Of a DNA stretch of 64,000 nucleotides, positions 43,301 through 54,891 are shown one piece after another. The DNA is taken from positions 1-64,000 of the forward strand of contig JAJXUI010000008.1 of the NCBI GenBank assembly GCA_021782995.1. Reading direction: 5' to 3'. Each line of letters begins with the position of its first letter. The stretch's first letter is position 1. The notes beneath the pieces are model-generated. The model did no database searches. It was given only the letters and a program-made list of their open reading frames with translations, and was not told where the DNA came from. The translations under genes were made by a program, and so were the position numbers. This stretch comes from Pseudomonadota bacterium (GTDB lineage: Bacteria > Pseudomonadota > Gammaproteobacteria > Burkholderiales > Gallionellaceae).

Positions 43301-45205
43301 TTATTTTAGAGCGGCATCCAGTGTGGCGAGAAACTGTGCAGGCGCCTGGTAGCCGACGACACGCAGGCCTGCCTGTTCCTTGCCCTCGCGGTTGAAAAAC
43401 AGGATGCCGGGCGGGCCAAACAGCTGGTAGCGTTGCAGCGCGGCCTTGTCGTCAGCATTGTTTGCGGTGAGGTCGAATTGCAGCAGCACGGTGTCTTTCA
43501 GTTTGGAGACGACTTTGGGATCGGCAAAGGTGTTGTTCTCGAATTCCTTGCACGCCACACACCAGTCGGCGTAGTAGTCCACCATCACGGTCTTGCCTTT
43601 GGCTTGTGCTACGCGTGCATCCAGCTCGGCCAGATTCCTGATGCGCTGGAATTGCAGATGTGCGGTTTCCGCCACGGCCTGGCCACCGCCGCCGAGTGCG
43701 CTAAGCGGGCGCATGATGTCCTTTGCGCCGGACAGTGCGCCGATCAGCATGGCAACACCGAGCAGCAGCACGACCATGCCAAGACCCTTGACCAGCTTGT
43801 ACCAGCCGCCATGGTTATGCGGCAACGGATCCAGTGCATGCAGGTAAATGGAGGAAATGATCAGTAATGCAGCCCACAGCAGCATGACCACCGCAACTGG
43901 CAGCAAAGAAGACACCAGCCAGATTGCCACGCCCAGCATCATCACGCCGAATACGCCTTTTACGGCCTCCATCCAGCCACCGGCCTTGGGCAGCAACGCA
44001 CCGGCCGACGCACCTACCAGCAACAGTGGTACGCCCATGCCCATCGCCATCGCAAACAGGGCTGTTGCGCCGAGCACGGCATCGTGCGTCTGGCCGATAT
44101 ACAACAAGGCTCCGGCCATCGGTGCGGCAACACAGGGGCTGACGATGACCGCAGACAATGCACCCATCACAAACACGCCGGTGAAGTGGCCGCCATGCAA
44201 CTGGTTGGTGGCGCCGGTCAGTTTGCTTTGCAGGCCGGATGGCAGCTGCAGTTCATAGAAGCCGAACATCGACAGTGACAGCACGACAAAGATGGCAGCG
44301 AAGCTGAACAGCACTGCAGGCGTCTGCAGTGCATTGGACAGCAACGAGCCCGACATGCCGGCGGCAACGCCCATCGCGGCATAGGTCAGCGCCATGCCCA
44401 GCACATAGGCGAGCGACAGTAGAAAGCCGTGCATCTTGGTGATCTTGTGGCCATGGCCGACGATGATGCCGGAGAGGATGGGGATCATCGGGAACACGCA
44501 GGGGGTGAAGGCCATCAGCAAGCCCGCGCCAAAGAAGAATGACACTACCAGCCAGAAACTCTTCTGCTGGAACACCTGTGCAATCTTGCTGCTTTCAGTC
44601 TCTGCTACGGGTGCGGCTGTGCTGGTGACCGGTGTTGTGGCTTGAGTTGATGATGTGGCGGCTAGTGATGCAGTTGCAGGTTCCAGTGGTGTTGTGGTGA
44701 CTTCAGTCGTTTGCAAGGCTTTGGTGCCGGTGCCGGGTTTGGGGGCTGCCGGCAATTTCACGATGACATCTTTGGTTTGTGGCGGGTAGCACAGGCCGTT
44801 TTCGCTGCAGCCCTGGTAAGCGGCTTCCAGTGTCACGCTTTGTGCGCTGGTGCTGGTGTTCTCCAGCATGATTTCAGCCTGGAAGTCGTGATGGAACACA
44901 TACATCTTGCCGAAGTTCGGGTCGTCCTTCATGTCGCCCTGCGGCAGTTTCACTTCCTTCAGTTTTGCCTTGCCCTTTTTCACCGTGACATGAATCTTGT
45001 CGCGATACAGGTAATAGGTGGGCGTCACCTTGAAGTTGCCGAGCACGGTCTGGCTGTCCTTGACGCTGGCCTCAAAGCCGAATGCCTGGTCCGGTGGCAG
45101 GAAGGTGGGCTGTTCGTTGCCGCCAAGCTGGGGCAAGCGGTCGAGCAGGTTATCCGCGTGTACCAGCGGTGAGATCAGTATTGCCAGGAGTAGCAGGATG
45201 CGCAT
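43301..45205 (-). CDS. dsbD: Thiol:disulfide interchange protein DsbD
   Basis: This 634-residue protein passes electrons from cytoplasmic thioredoxin to the periplasm. The N-terminal signal peptide and DsbD-alpha domain have CSENGLCYPPQ. The eight-helix CcdA-like domain has LLMAFTPCVFPMIPI and IVSPCVAAPMAGAL. The C-terminal thioredoxin domain has YADWCVACKEFENN. A low-complexity Thr/Ala/Ser linker (SSTQATTPVTSTAAPVAETE) lies after the alpha domain. It may support cytochrome c maturation needed by DsrJ (inference). Confidence 0.95.
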   Translation of the reverse strand: MRILLLLAILISPLVHADNLLDRLPQLGGNEQPTFLPPDQAFGFEASVKDSQTVLGNFKVTPTYYLYRDKIHVTVKKGKAKLKEVKLPQGDMKDDPNFGKMYVFHHDFQAEIMLENTSTSAQSVTLEAAYQGCSENGLCYPPQTKDVIVKLPAAPKPGTGTKALQTTEVTTTPLEPATASLAATSSTQATTPVTSTAAPVAETESSKIAQVFQQKSFWLVVSFFFGAGLLMAFTPCVFPMIPILSGIIVGHGHKITKMHGFLLSLAYVLGMALTYAAMGVAAGMSGSLLSNALQTPAVLFSFAAIFVVLSLSMFGFYELQLPSGLQSKLTGATNQLHGGHFTGVFVMGALSAVIVSPCVAAPMAGALLYIGQTHDAVLGATALFAMAMGMGVPLLLVGASAGALLPKAGGWMEAVKGVFGVMMLGVAIWLVSSLLPVAVVMLLWAALLIISSIYLHALDPLPHNHGGWYKLVKGLGMVVLLLGVAMLIGALSGAKDIMRPLSALGGGGQAVAETAHLQFQRIRNLAELDARVAQAKGKTVMVDYYADWCVACKEFENNTFADPKVVSKLKDTVLLQFDLTANNADDKAALQRYQLFGPPGILFFNREGKEQAGLRVVGYQAPAQFLATLDAALK

Positions 45206-45252
45206 TTGATTTTCCTCAGGGTGCGTAATGTCATTATTGGGTCAGGCTCATT

Positions 45253-45573
45253 TCAGTTCAGGGTTTCTGCATGCACCCATTGCAGATAGGCTGGTAAGCC
45301 CGCCACAACAGGGACAGCGATGATCTCCGGAAGTTCATACGGGTGATGTTCACGAATTATTTTCTCGGCGCGCACATAGGCGCTTTCCGTAGTCTTGATC
45401 AGCAGCGGCACTTCATTTGCCTCCTCGATTTTACCTTGCCATTGGTAAACAGCGCTGCACTGCGGCAGGATATTCACGCAGGCGGCGGCACGCTGTTCAA
45501 TCAAATGCCGGGCGATATTTCGCGCACTTTGCGCATCCGGCAGATTGGTCAGCAGCAGCAAGACATTGTCCAT
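45253..45573 (-). CDS. cutA: Divalent-cation tolerance protein CutA
   Basis: This 106-residue protein is a PII-like trimer. It shows VLLLLTNLPDAQSARNIARH, INILPQCSAVYQWQGKIE-type strands, and EVPLLIKTTESAY with IREHHPYELPEIIAVPVVAG. The family was linked to copper tolerance, but its exact function is uncertain. The start overlaps the holA stop by one base (TGATG). Confidence 0.93.
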   Translation of the reverse strand: MDNVLLLLTNLPDAQSARNIARHLIEQRAAACVNILPQCSAVYQWQGKIEEANEVPLLIKTTESAYVRAEKIIREHHPYELPEIIAVPVVAGLPAYLQWVHAETLN

Positions 45574-46589
45574 CAGTGTGCTCCCGCCGCATGCGCGCAG
45601 CGTACGCCGAGCTGCAACAATTCATCCCATACATCGCCCGTGCGCAGGCCCTTGATCAGCTTGTCGATCTGCGCCGCCTGGCGCAATGCGCGTTCGGCAA
45701 ATTTATGGTTGAAGCGGCGTGCGGCGCGTTCCACCAGTTTCTGTTTCATGCCCCATACACGCGCATCGCGCAAGGCGTTGCCGAGGCTGTTGCCCTGTTG
45801 CATGGCGTGCGTGACGCGGGTCAGCGTGCGGATGTCTTCCGCCAGTGCCCACAGGATCAGTACGGTGGCGGTGCCTTCCGCTTTCAGCCCCTCCAGGATA
45901 TGCACATAGCGCTCGGCATCGCCGGCCAGCATCGCTTCCGACAACTTGAATACGTCATATCGAGCAACATCCATCACCGCGTCCTTTACCTGTTCGAATG
46001 CCAGATGGCCCTCCGGAAACAGCAGTGCAAGCTTCTGGATTTCCTGGAATGCGGCGAGCAGGTTGCCCTCCACCTTCTCCGCGAGAAAACGCAAGGTATC
46101 GTTATCCACTGTCTGCTTTTGCCTGCGCAAGCGCGCACCTATCCACTGCGGCAATTCCGCCAGCGGAATTTCATCTGCACTGACTACGATACCGCATTCG
46201 GATAGTGCAGTGAACCATTTGCTTTTCTGCGTGGCACCGTCCAGGCGTGGCAATGTAATCAGCGTGATCGTGTCGCCATTCAGGTTGCTGCAGTATTCCT
46301 GCAGTGCCTGCGCACCTTCGATGCCGGGCTTGCCGGTGGGGATGCGCAGGTCGACAAGTTTTTTCGACGAAAACAGCGACATGCCCTGTGCGCTGCTTCT
46401 CAGCGCTGCCCATTTGAAACCGCTTTCGGCGATCAGGATTTCACGCTCCTCGCAGCCCTCACGTTTCGCAGCGTTGCGCACCGCATCCGCAGCCTCGATT
46501 GCCAGCAACAATGCGGCGCCATGCACCACATACAAAGGCTGCAGGCCTTTGCTCAGGTGTTGCGCTAATTCGTCGGCGGCAAGTTTCAT
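45573..46589 (-). CDS. holA: DNA polymerase III delta subunit
   Basis: This 338-residue clamp-loader subunit opens the beta clamp. It begins MKLAADELAQHLSKGLQPLY and contains LYVVHGAALLLAIEAADAV and LRIPTGKPGIEGAQALQEY, then the AAA-like and C-terminal helical domains (KLALLFPEGHLAFEQVKDAV). The ATG at 46589 is chosen over the open extension. It follows lptE by 10 bases, as in most proteobacteria. Confidence 0.94.
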   Translation of the reverse strand: MKLAADELAQHLSKGLQPLYVVHGAALLLAIEAADAVRNAAKREGCEEREILIAESGFKWAALRSSAQGMSLFSSKKLVDLRIPTGKPGIEGAQALQEYCSNLNGDTITLITLPRLDGATQKSKWFTALSECGIVVSADEIPLAELPQWIGARLRRQKQTVDNDTLRFLAEKVEGNLLAAFQEIQKLALLFPEGHLAFEQVKDAVMDVARYDVFKLSEAMLAGDAERYVHILEGLKAEGTATVLILWALAEDIRTLTRVTHAMQQGNSLGNALRDARVWGMKQKLVERAARRFNHKFAERALRQAAQIDKLIKGLRTGDVWDELLQLGVRCAHAAGAH

Positions 46590-46599
46590 GATGTTTGGC

Positions 46600-47166
46600 T
46601 TATTGACTGTTGGTTGCAGGCTGGCTGCCAGGTTTTGGCACATCGCCGGCAGGGGCCGGGTCATTCAATCCGGCTCTCGGCTTGGCGCGGCTCAGCCGGC
46701 GCATCACCTGTTGCACCGCATCGGAGACCATGTCGCGATACAGCATTTGTTCTTCCATTTGCTTGGCCAGCACCTGGGCGGGATCAAAAGTCAGGATGCG
46801 CTGCAGGGAGATTTCATCCGGCGGCAGCCAGTCATGCATGGTCTTGTCGTATGCGCGGATCGAAACGGTATAGCGCAGCCCGTATTCCTGCACGATACCG
46901 CCTGACGACAGGGCATTGATCTGCTTGTCATTGTTTTCCTTTACCAGTTGCAGGGTCAGGTCGGCACTGGCTGCAGCCTCTGTCAGTTTGACGTGATACA
47001 GCTCCAGATTATTCCTGAGCTCCGCCATGAACGGGCTGCCCGGATTACCCTGCAGGTACAGGCTGGTAAACGGGAAGGGTTTCTCGTTCAGGTTGTGCCC
47101 GCGCAGGTGTAATCCGCATCCGGAAATTGAAATTAATAATAATAATAAAATCAATATATTACGCAC
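46600..47166 (-). CDS. lptE: LPS-assembly lipoprotein LptE
   Basis: This 188-residue lipoprotein has the signal MRNILILLLLLISISGCGLH with the acylated Cys at 17, then RGHNLNEKPFPFTSLYLQG. It plugs LptD in the outer membrane for lipopolysaccharide insertion. It lies between leuS and holA in the conserved order. The C-terminal Pro/Ala tail (PAPAGDVPKPGSQPATNSQ) is low-complexity. Confidence 0.95.
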   Translation of the reverse strand: MRNILILLLLLISISGCGLHLRGHNLNEKPFPFTSLYLQGNPGSPFMAELRNNLELYHVKLTEAAASADLTLQLVKENNDKQINALSSGGIVQEYGLRYTVSIRAYDKTMHDWLPPDEISLQRILTFDPAQVLAKQMEEQMLYRDMVSDAVQQVMRRLSRAKPRAGLNDPAPAGDVPKPGSQPATNSQ

Positions 47167-47194
47167 ATTCTCTCCATGCAGTCCCTGTTGCAGT

Positions 47195-49879
<2,685 letters not shown>

Positions 49880-49982
49880 TTAAACCGTCATTATATACGG
49901 AGCGAGGAGGAATCTTAATGGGCCAGATTCTGTGGGAAAGAGTCCAAATACCGTGAGGCTGGATGAGAAAGTACTGCAAATG

Positions 49983-50031
49983 TTTACATAATTGGATAAT
50001 CGTCCTATTATATTTGGACTTTTATCCAATT
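49983..50031 (+). promoter_or_regulatory. Promoter with palindromic operator for the epimerase operon
   Basis: A TTTACA (49983-49988) and a TATTAT (50006-50011) are 17 bases apart, a good sigma-70 promoter. AATTGGATAA (49990-49999) lies between them and its exact complement TTATCCAATT (50022-50031) lies after the -10. Inner TCC / GGA half-sites (50003-50018) extend the palindrome. This is the geometry of a repressor operator; the TetR protein at the operon end is the obvious candidate. The ATG follows at 50045. Confidence 0.7.
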
Positions 50032-50044
50032 ATTGGGGGGTGGA

Positions 50045-51046
50045 ATGAAAATACTGGTGACGGGTGCAAATGGGTTTGTCGGTAGTCATGTGCTGGACAC
50101 CATGCAGCAGGACGGTGTTGAGGTCATTGCGGCTTGCCGCGATCGGCGTAAATTGCCTGCCGGTTTCCGGGGGGAAGTCAGGGAGGGCGACCTGCGGGAT
50201 GGGGACTATGTACATCGGCTGGTGCAGGGCGTGGATGTCGTGTGTCATGCGGCAGCGTGGAGTTCTCTGTGGGGACATGCGGGTGACTCGGAAAAGCTGT
50301 ATCTCCGCCCGACCTTGAACCTGATCGAGCAGGCTGCAAAAGCCGGAGTACGCCGGTTCATCAATACCAGTTCGACCAGTGCTGCAGCGCCGGGGGCCTC
50401 CGCGGATGCAATGAGTCCGGGTGTGCAGCGGCCACTCTGGCCGCATTTGTGCAATGTGGTCAGGATCGAAAACCGCTTGCGGGAAATGGCTTCGTCAACT
50501 TTCGGTGCGGTCAATCTTCGCCTGGGCATCTTTGCCGGCAATCGTTACGCCCTGGGGGTGTTGCCGATACTGGTGCCACGGCTGAAGACGCATCTGGTGC
50601 CCTGGGTGGCTGGCGGCAGGACCAGCATGCCTGTCGTGGATGGCCGTGATATCGGGCAGGCATTTGCACGAGCCGCCCTGGCGGAAGGGCTGGCGAAATA
50701 TGAAGCCTTCAACATCGTTGGGCCGGAGGTGCCAAGCGTCAGGCAGGTACTGACCTTCCTGCATGATGAATATGGATTGCCGCTGCCACACTTCAGCGTG
50801 CCATTTGCAATCGCATATCCGTTCGCGTGGCTGATGGAGAGGCTGGATCCTGTGGTGCCGTGGGAGCCGCTGGTGACGCGCAGCATCATTCATCTGCTGG
50901 AAGAGGTGCATGCGGATAATTTGCGGGCCATGCAGAAGCTGGGCTATGCCCCGACAATACACTGGCAGGAGTCTATCCGGCTGCAGATGGCGGAAATGTC
51001 CGTGAGGGAAACGGTTCCGATGAGCATGGTGAGGCCGATATGCTGA
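50045..51046 (+). CDS. NAD-dependent epimerase/dehydratase-family protein
   Basis: This 333-residue extended SDR has the cofactor motif MKILVTGANGFVGSHVLDTM. In place of the usual Tyr-x-x-x-Lys it shows LCNVVRIENRLREM, so the catalytic tyrosine is not clear. STSSTSAAAPG gives the serine region. It could act on a sugar nucleotide, steroid-like or flavonoid-like substrate; the specificity is unknown. It is the first gene of a four-gene operon behind a palindromic operator. The ATG at 50045 has GGGGGGTGG upstream. Confidence 0.85.
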   Translation: MKILVTGANGFVGSHVLDTMQQDGVEVIAACRDRRKLPAGFRGEVREGDLRDGDYVHRLVQGVDVVCHAAAWSSLWGHAGDSEKLYLRPTLNLIEQAAKAGVRRFINTSSTSAAAPGASADAMSPGVQRPLWPHLCNVVRIENRLREMASSTFGAVNLRLGIFAGNRYALGVLPILVPRLKTHLVPWVAGGRTSMPVVDGRDIGQAFARAALAEGLAKYEAFNIVGPEVPSVRQVLTFLHDEYGLPLPHFSVPFAIAYPFAWLMERLDPVVPWEPLVTRSIIHLLEEVHADNLRAMQKLGYAPTIHWQESIRLQMAEMSVRETVPMSMVRPIC

Positions 51047-51609
51047 GCAATCGATTGAAACAGGACGGGATTGCGCCAGTATTCAGCGTGGAAGATTTGC
51101 ATGGCAGGACGATTGATCTGGAGGCATATCGCGGCCGCTGGCTGCTGCTTTCGTTCTACCGTTACGCTTCCTGCCCCCTGTGCAATCTGCGCGTGCATGA
51201 AATCAGCAAGCTGTCGCCGCAATGGGCAAGGCAGGGTCTGGATGTGGTGGGTGTATTCCAGTCTCCGCGCGAGAAAATCCTGAACTATCTCGGGCGGCAG
51301 GAAGTGGCTTTTACCCTGTTGCCCGATCCGCAGCAAAAGCTTTATGCGGTGTACCAGGTTCGCCATAGCTGGGCAGGTTTTATCAAGGCATGGCTGATGC
51401 GCTTGCCCGAGATTTACCGTTCGGTCATCCGCAAACAGTTTTACCCGGGAACGGTGGAGGGTGGCATACACCGGATTCCGGCTGATTTCCTGATCGATCC
51501 CGCGGGCAGGCTGGCCGTTGCCTATTATGGCAAGGATATCGGCGATCACTTGCCTGTCGCGAGGATTGAGGCGGTGCTTAAAGCGGGCCTGGATGCAGGG
51601 CATGTATAA
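51040..51609 (+). CDS. AhpC/TSA-like peroxiredoxin/redoxin
   Basis: This 189-residue thioredoxin-fold protein has a CPLC motif in RYASCPLCNLRVHE at about 45, where peroxiredoxins have Cys-peroxidatic. FTLLPDPQQKLYAVYQV and IPADFLIDPAGRLAVAYYG follow. It could reduce peroxide or a product of its neighbours. It overlaps the epimerase stop (ATG at 51040 versus stop at 51046), so the genes are translated together. Confidence 0.83.
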   Translation: MLSNRLKQDGIAPVFSVEDLHGRTIDLEAYRGRWLLLSFYRYASCPLCNLRVHEISKLSPQWARQGLDVVGVFQSPREKILNYLGRQEVAFTLLPDPQQKLYAVYQVRHSWAGFIKAWLMRLPEIYRSVIRKQFYPGTVEGGIHRIPADFLIDPAGRLAVAYYGKDIGDHLPVARIEAVLKAGLDAGHV

Positions 51610-52318
51610 CATTGTCCGCGTCCCCATCCTGCCGTTCCATATGGTGAATGCTCACCTGATCATGGGTGACAAGGGGTGCGTCCTCGTCGATTGCGGACTG
51701 CCAGGATCGGAAACCCGGGTGGCATCGCTGCTTGCCAGGCACAATAGGACACTCAGGGATATCAGGCTGATCGTGGTGACGCATGCGCACGTGGATCATG
51801 CGGGTGGCGCTCAGGCGTTACGCAATCTGACAGGCGCGCCGATATTGGCGCACCAGGGGGACTTGCCTTACTACCGACGGGAAATACCGATGCAATATTG
51901 CCCGAGTGGCTGGGCAGGAAGCGTCTTCCTGAAGACGTCCTTGCCGCATGAGGGTTATGCAGCTTTTGAGCCGGATATCCTGCTGCAGGATGGGCAGGAG
52001 TTTGATTTGCAGGCAGTCGGTTTTGCGGGGAAAGTGCTGCCCACCCCAGGCCATACGACAGGTTCTGTTTCCGTGGTGATGGATACGCAGGAGGCGCTGG
52101 TCGGAGACATGGTGGCCTCCGGCATGCTGATAGGCGGCCTGTTCAGGCGCGGGCATGCCATCCGCCCGCCCTTTGAGGATGATCCGCAACGGGTTGGATG
52201 GGAGCTGAAAAAATTATTGAATCAGGGTTGCAGGAAATTCCATCTGGGGCATGGCGGCCCGTTAAATGCAGGAGAAGTGACTAGGCATGCTGAAAGATTG
52301 ATAAAATCTGCTTGCTGA
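51602..52318 (+). CDS. Metallo-beta-lactamase-fold hydrolase
   Basis: This 238-residue MBL protein has the zinc site HxHxDH in VVTHAHVDHAGGAQAL, plus LPTPGHTTGSVSVVMDTQE and an LGHGGPLNAG end. Family members are glyoxalase II-like hydrolases and similar. The start is uncertain between the ATGs at 51593 and 51602; the latter overlaps the peroxiredoxin end. The context suggests detoxification of a reactive or thiol-linked compound, which is inference. Confidence 0.87.
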   Translation: MYNIVRVPILPFHMVNAHLIMGDKGCVLVDCGLPGSETRVASLLARHNRTLRDIRLIVVTHAHVDHAGGAQALRNLTGAPILAHQGDLPYYRREIPMQYCPSGWAGSVFLKTSLPHEGYAAFEPDILLQDGQEFDLQAVGFAGKVLPTPGHTTGSVSVVMDTQEALVGDMVASGMLIGGLFRRGHAIRPPFEDDPQRVGWELKKLLNQGCRKFHLGHGGPLNAGEVTRHAERLIKSAC

Positions 52319-52404
52319 CAATCAGTGAATGCTTGCCGTGATTGAATGTGGATCTGGCGTGGTATGCTGGGTCGGAGCCAGTAGTCAGTCCGTGATATAA
52401 AACG

Positions 52405-52983
52405 ATGAAGACACATACAACCGTCAAAGGTGAAAAAGCCAGGAGCGAAATTGTGGAGAGCGCCAGGCAGCTTTTCTACCAGCATGGCTACGAGCGCACC
52501 TCCTTTGCGGATATCGTGCAGGCTTCCGGACTGTTGCGCGGCAATATCTATCATTACTTCAAAAGCAAGGATGAGATCCTTGAGGCGGTGATCGACCAGC
52601 ACCTGAAGGATTTTCGTGGCGTACTGGAAAAGTGGGATGCTAAAAAGGATGATCCGAAAGCAAACCTGAAGGCGTTTGTCGAGATGATCGTCGGGCGCAA
52701 GTCTGAGCTGGTTGAATACGGTTGTCCGGTTGGCAGCCTGAACATCGAGCTGGCCAAGGACAGGCGGGAAGTGCAGCAGCACGCGGCGGAATTATTCGAC
52801 CTGTTCCGCAACTGGCTTGCAGAAAACTTGCGCAAGCTGGGCAAGGGGGGAGAGGCTGATGCGCTGGCCTTGCACTTGCTGGGTCGTGCGCAGGGCATCG
52901 TGGTCATTTCCCAGGTATACCGGGACGAGAAACTTTTGAATCAGGAAACGAAACTGTTGCGGGGCTGGATAGATAGCCTGTAA
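52405..52983 (+). CDS. TetR-family transcriptional regulator
   Basis: This 192-residue protein has a classic N-terminal TetR helix-turn-helix (SARQLFYQHGYERTSFADIV, LLRGNIYHYFKSKDEIL). The C-terminal ligand-binding domain includes CPVGSLNIELAKDRREVQQH. It lies 86 bases after the metallo-beta-lactamase gene and probably controls the operon through the palindrome at 49990-50031. The inducer is unknown. Confidence 0.93.
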   Translation: MKTHTTVKGEKARSEIVESARQLFYQHGYERTSFADIVQASGLLRGNIYHYFKSKDEILEAVIDQHLKDFRGVLEKWDAKKDDPKANLKAFVEMIVGRKSELVEYGCPVGSLNIELAKDRREVQQHAAELFDLFRNWLAENLRKLGKGGEADALALHLLGRAQGIVVISQVYRDEKLLNQETKLLRGWIDSL

Positions 52984-52995
52984 CCGGCAAGCGGA

Positions 52996-53220
52996 TTATT
53001 TCCCCAGCGTGTCCTGCAGCTCCTTGCCGGCTTTTTCAAGGGCATTGCCACTCTTTTCCAGCGTTTCGCCGCTGATGCGCTTCAGTTTTTCGGCCACGGT
53101 TTCGCGGTGTGCGAAGGGATTGGAAAGCAGTGGTTCTTCGCGTCCGATATTGACGCCCAGCCACAGCCCGATCAACACGCCAATGACAACACCAACCAGG
53201 ATCAGCTTCAGGATTTTCAT
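52996..53220 (-). CDS. Small membrane-anchored protein of unknown function
   Basis: This 74-residue protein has one N-terminal hydrophobic helix (LILVGVVIGVLIGLWLGVNI). An amphipathic helical, alanine/lysine-rich tail follows ([33 protein letters not shown]), resembling apolipoprotein-like repeats. I recognise no named family. It lies between a convergent tetR and phoU, close to an AT-rich spacer. The ATG is plausible but lacks a strong Shine-Dalgarno. Confidence 0.6.
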   Translation of the reverse strand: MKILKLILVGVVIGVLIGLWLGVNIGREEPLLSNPFAHRETVAEKLKRISGETLEKSGNALEKAGKELQDTLGK

Positions 53221-53243
53221 TGTAATATATTGATTATATTATG

Positions 53244-53951
53244 TTATTGTCTGGCTTCGCGTTCAATTTCTTCCACCGTGACATGGCGCACGTCGCGCCC
53301 CTTGACCATGTAGACGACATATTCAGCCATATTCTGCGCATGGTCACCGATGCGTTCAATCGCCTTCGCCACAAACAGGATTTCCAGTGAGGTGGAGATG
53401 GTGCGGGGGTCTTCCATCATGTATGTGATCAGGTAGCGCATGATGGCACGAAACTCCTCGTCAACCTGTTCATCCTGGCGTACCACGCGCGCGGCAGTGG
53501 GAACGTCCAGGCGGGCAAAGGCATCCAGCGAGCTGTGCAGCATGCTCAGTGCGAGCTCTGCTGCATGCTTGATTTCGGTATAGCGCGGCAGGTTAAGGCT
53601 GTCACGCTTGGTCAGCAGCAAGGCCATGCGTGCGATCTTTTGCGCTTCGTCGCCGATGCGCTCAAGATCAGTAATGGTCTTGATCACGGTCATGATCATG
53701 CGCAGGTCGCCTGCGGCAGGCTGGCGGCGCACCAGGATATGGTTGCAGGCCTCGTCGATTTCCACTTCCATCGCATTGACGCGGTGATCTTCCTCGATGA
53801 CCTTTTTCATCAGGATTTCATCGCTGGTGGTCAGCGATTCGATCGCCAGGCGGATCTGGCTCTCCACCAGGCCGCCCATCTGCAGAACCTTGGCCCTGAC
53901 GCCTTCCAGTTCAGCATCAAACTGTTTTGAGGTATGTTCGCTGCTTACCAT
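53244..53951 (-). CDS. phoU: Phosphate-transport regulator PhoU
   Basis: This 235-residue all-helical protein has the two PhoU repeats: EVEIDEACNHILVRRQPAAGDLR-type and RVVRQDEQVDEEFRAIMRY, with ITDLERIGDEAQKIARMALL and KAIERIGDHAQNMAEYVVYM. It represses PhoR/PhoB signalling and phosphate uptake. It stands alone, not with pst genes, which lie elsewhere. The 128 bases before it (53952-54079) contain a weak possible Pho-box half site only. Confidence 0.95.
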   Translation of the reverse strand: MVSSEHTSKQFDAELEGVRAKVLQMGGLVESQIRLAIESLTTSDEILMKKVIEEDHRVNAMEVEIDEACNHILVRRQPAAGDLRMIMTVIKTITDLERIGDEAQKIARMALLLTKRDSLNLPRYTEIKHAAELALSMLHSSLDAFARLDVPTAARVVRQDEQVDEEFRAIMRYLITYMMEDPRTISTSLEILFVAKAIERIGDHAQNMAEYVVYMVKGRDVRHVTVEEIEREARQ

Positions 53952-54079
53952 GATGTTTCCTTTTTAATTGATGATGGCCTGTATAAAGGCCTTTCGCCTG
54001 ATTGTACACTTCTGTCCAGTCAGTTTCGTTACAAAAAATCATGACAGAAATATGAACTCCATTTTCCCGAAAACGGGCA

Positions 54080-54745
54080 TCAGGGTTTGATGGTCTTTAC
54101 GCCTTCCGGTGTGCCCAGAAGCAATACATCCGCAGCGCGGCGCGCGAACAGGCCATTAGTCACCACGCCGGTAAGCTGGTTCAGGCTGGATTCCAGTTCA
54201 ACCGGATTCATGATCTGCATGCCATAAACGTCGAGGATGATATTGCCGTTGTCGGTGGTGAAGCCTTCTCGCAGTTTGGGATGGCCGCCGAGTTTTACCA
54301 GCTCGCGAGCCACATAGCTGCGCGCCATCGGAATGACTTCGATCGGCAGCGGGAAGTTGCCGAGTACATCCACCAGTTTGCTCTGGTCGCATACGCAGAC
54401 AAACTGCTTGCTGGCAGCGGCTACAATCTTTTCGCGGGTCAGTGCACCACCGCCGCCCTTGGTCATGTGCATGTGTTTTGTAATTTCATCCGCGCCATCC
54501 ACATACACCGGAATTTCGATCACGTCGTTCAGTGACAGCACTTCGATGCCATGTCCTTTCAGGCGCTTGGCAGAGGCTTCGGAGCTGGCCACGGCGCCGC
54601 GGATCTTGTTCTTGATCTTTGCCAGTTCGTCGATGAAGTAGTTGGCAGTGGAGCCGGTGCCCACGCCCACTATGGTATCTTCGGGAATATAGCCTATCGC
54701 TGCTTTGGCAACCGCCTGCTTCATTTCATCTTGTGTCATGCTCAT
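54080..54745 (-). CDS. rpiA: Ribose-5-phosphate isomerase A
   Basis: This 221-residue enzyme interconverts ribose-5-phosphate and ribulose-5-phosphate. Signatures are [35 protein letters not shown] and [17 protein letters not shown]. The ATG at 54745 has GGAAAG about 8 bases upstream and gives the family length. A further ATG six bases later is possible. The divergent ilvA promoter lies in the 146 bases before it. Confidence 0.96.
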   Translation of the reverse strand: MSMTQDEMKQAVAKAAIGYIPEDTIVGVGTGSTANYFIDELAKIKNKIRGAVASSEASAKRLKGHGIEVLSLNDVIEIPVYVDGADEITKHMHMTKGGGGALTREKIVAAASKQFVCVCDQSKLVDVLGNFPLPIEVIPMARSYVARELVKLGGHPKLREGFTTDNGNIILDVYGMQIMNPVELESSLNQLTGVVTNGLFARRAADVLLLGTPEGVKTIKP

Positions 54746-54891
54746 GCTGTCTGCTTTCCGTTTAATCATTCTTTGAGCCGAAGATTATTGCAGGATTTCG
54801 GCCTTTTAGGAACTATTTAATATCAAAAACCGGTATGATTCGCATTATTTCCTGCAATTTTGAGAAAGTACCGCCAGTACGGCACTGACCC

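Noticed and set aside
54020-54050. Pho box upstream of phoU
   Set aside because: One half site (CTGTCAT on the minus strand at 54046-54040) is present, but the second half at the required spacing matches poorly.
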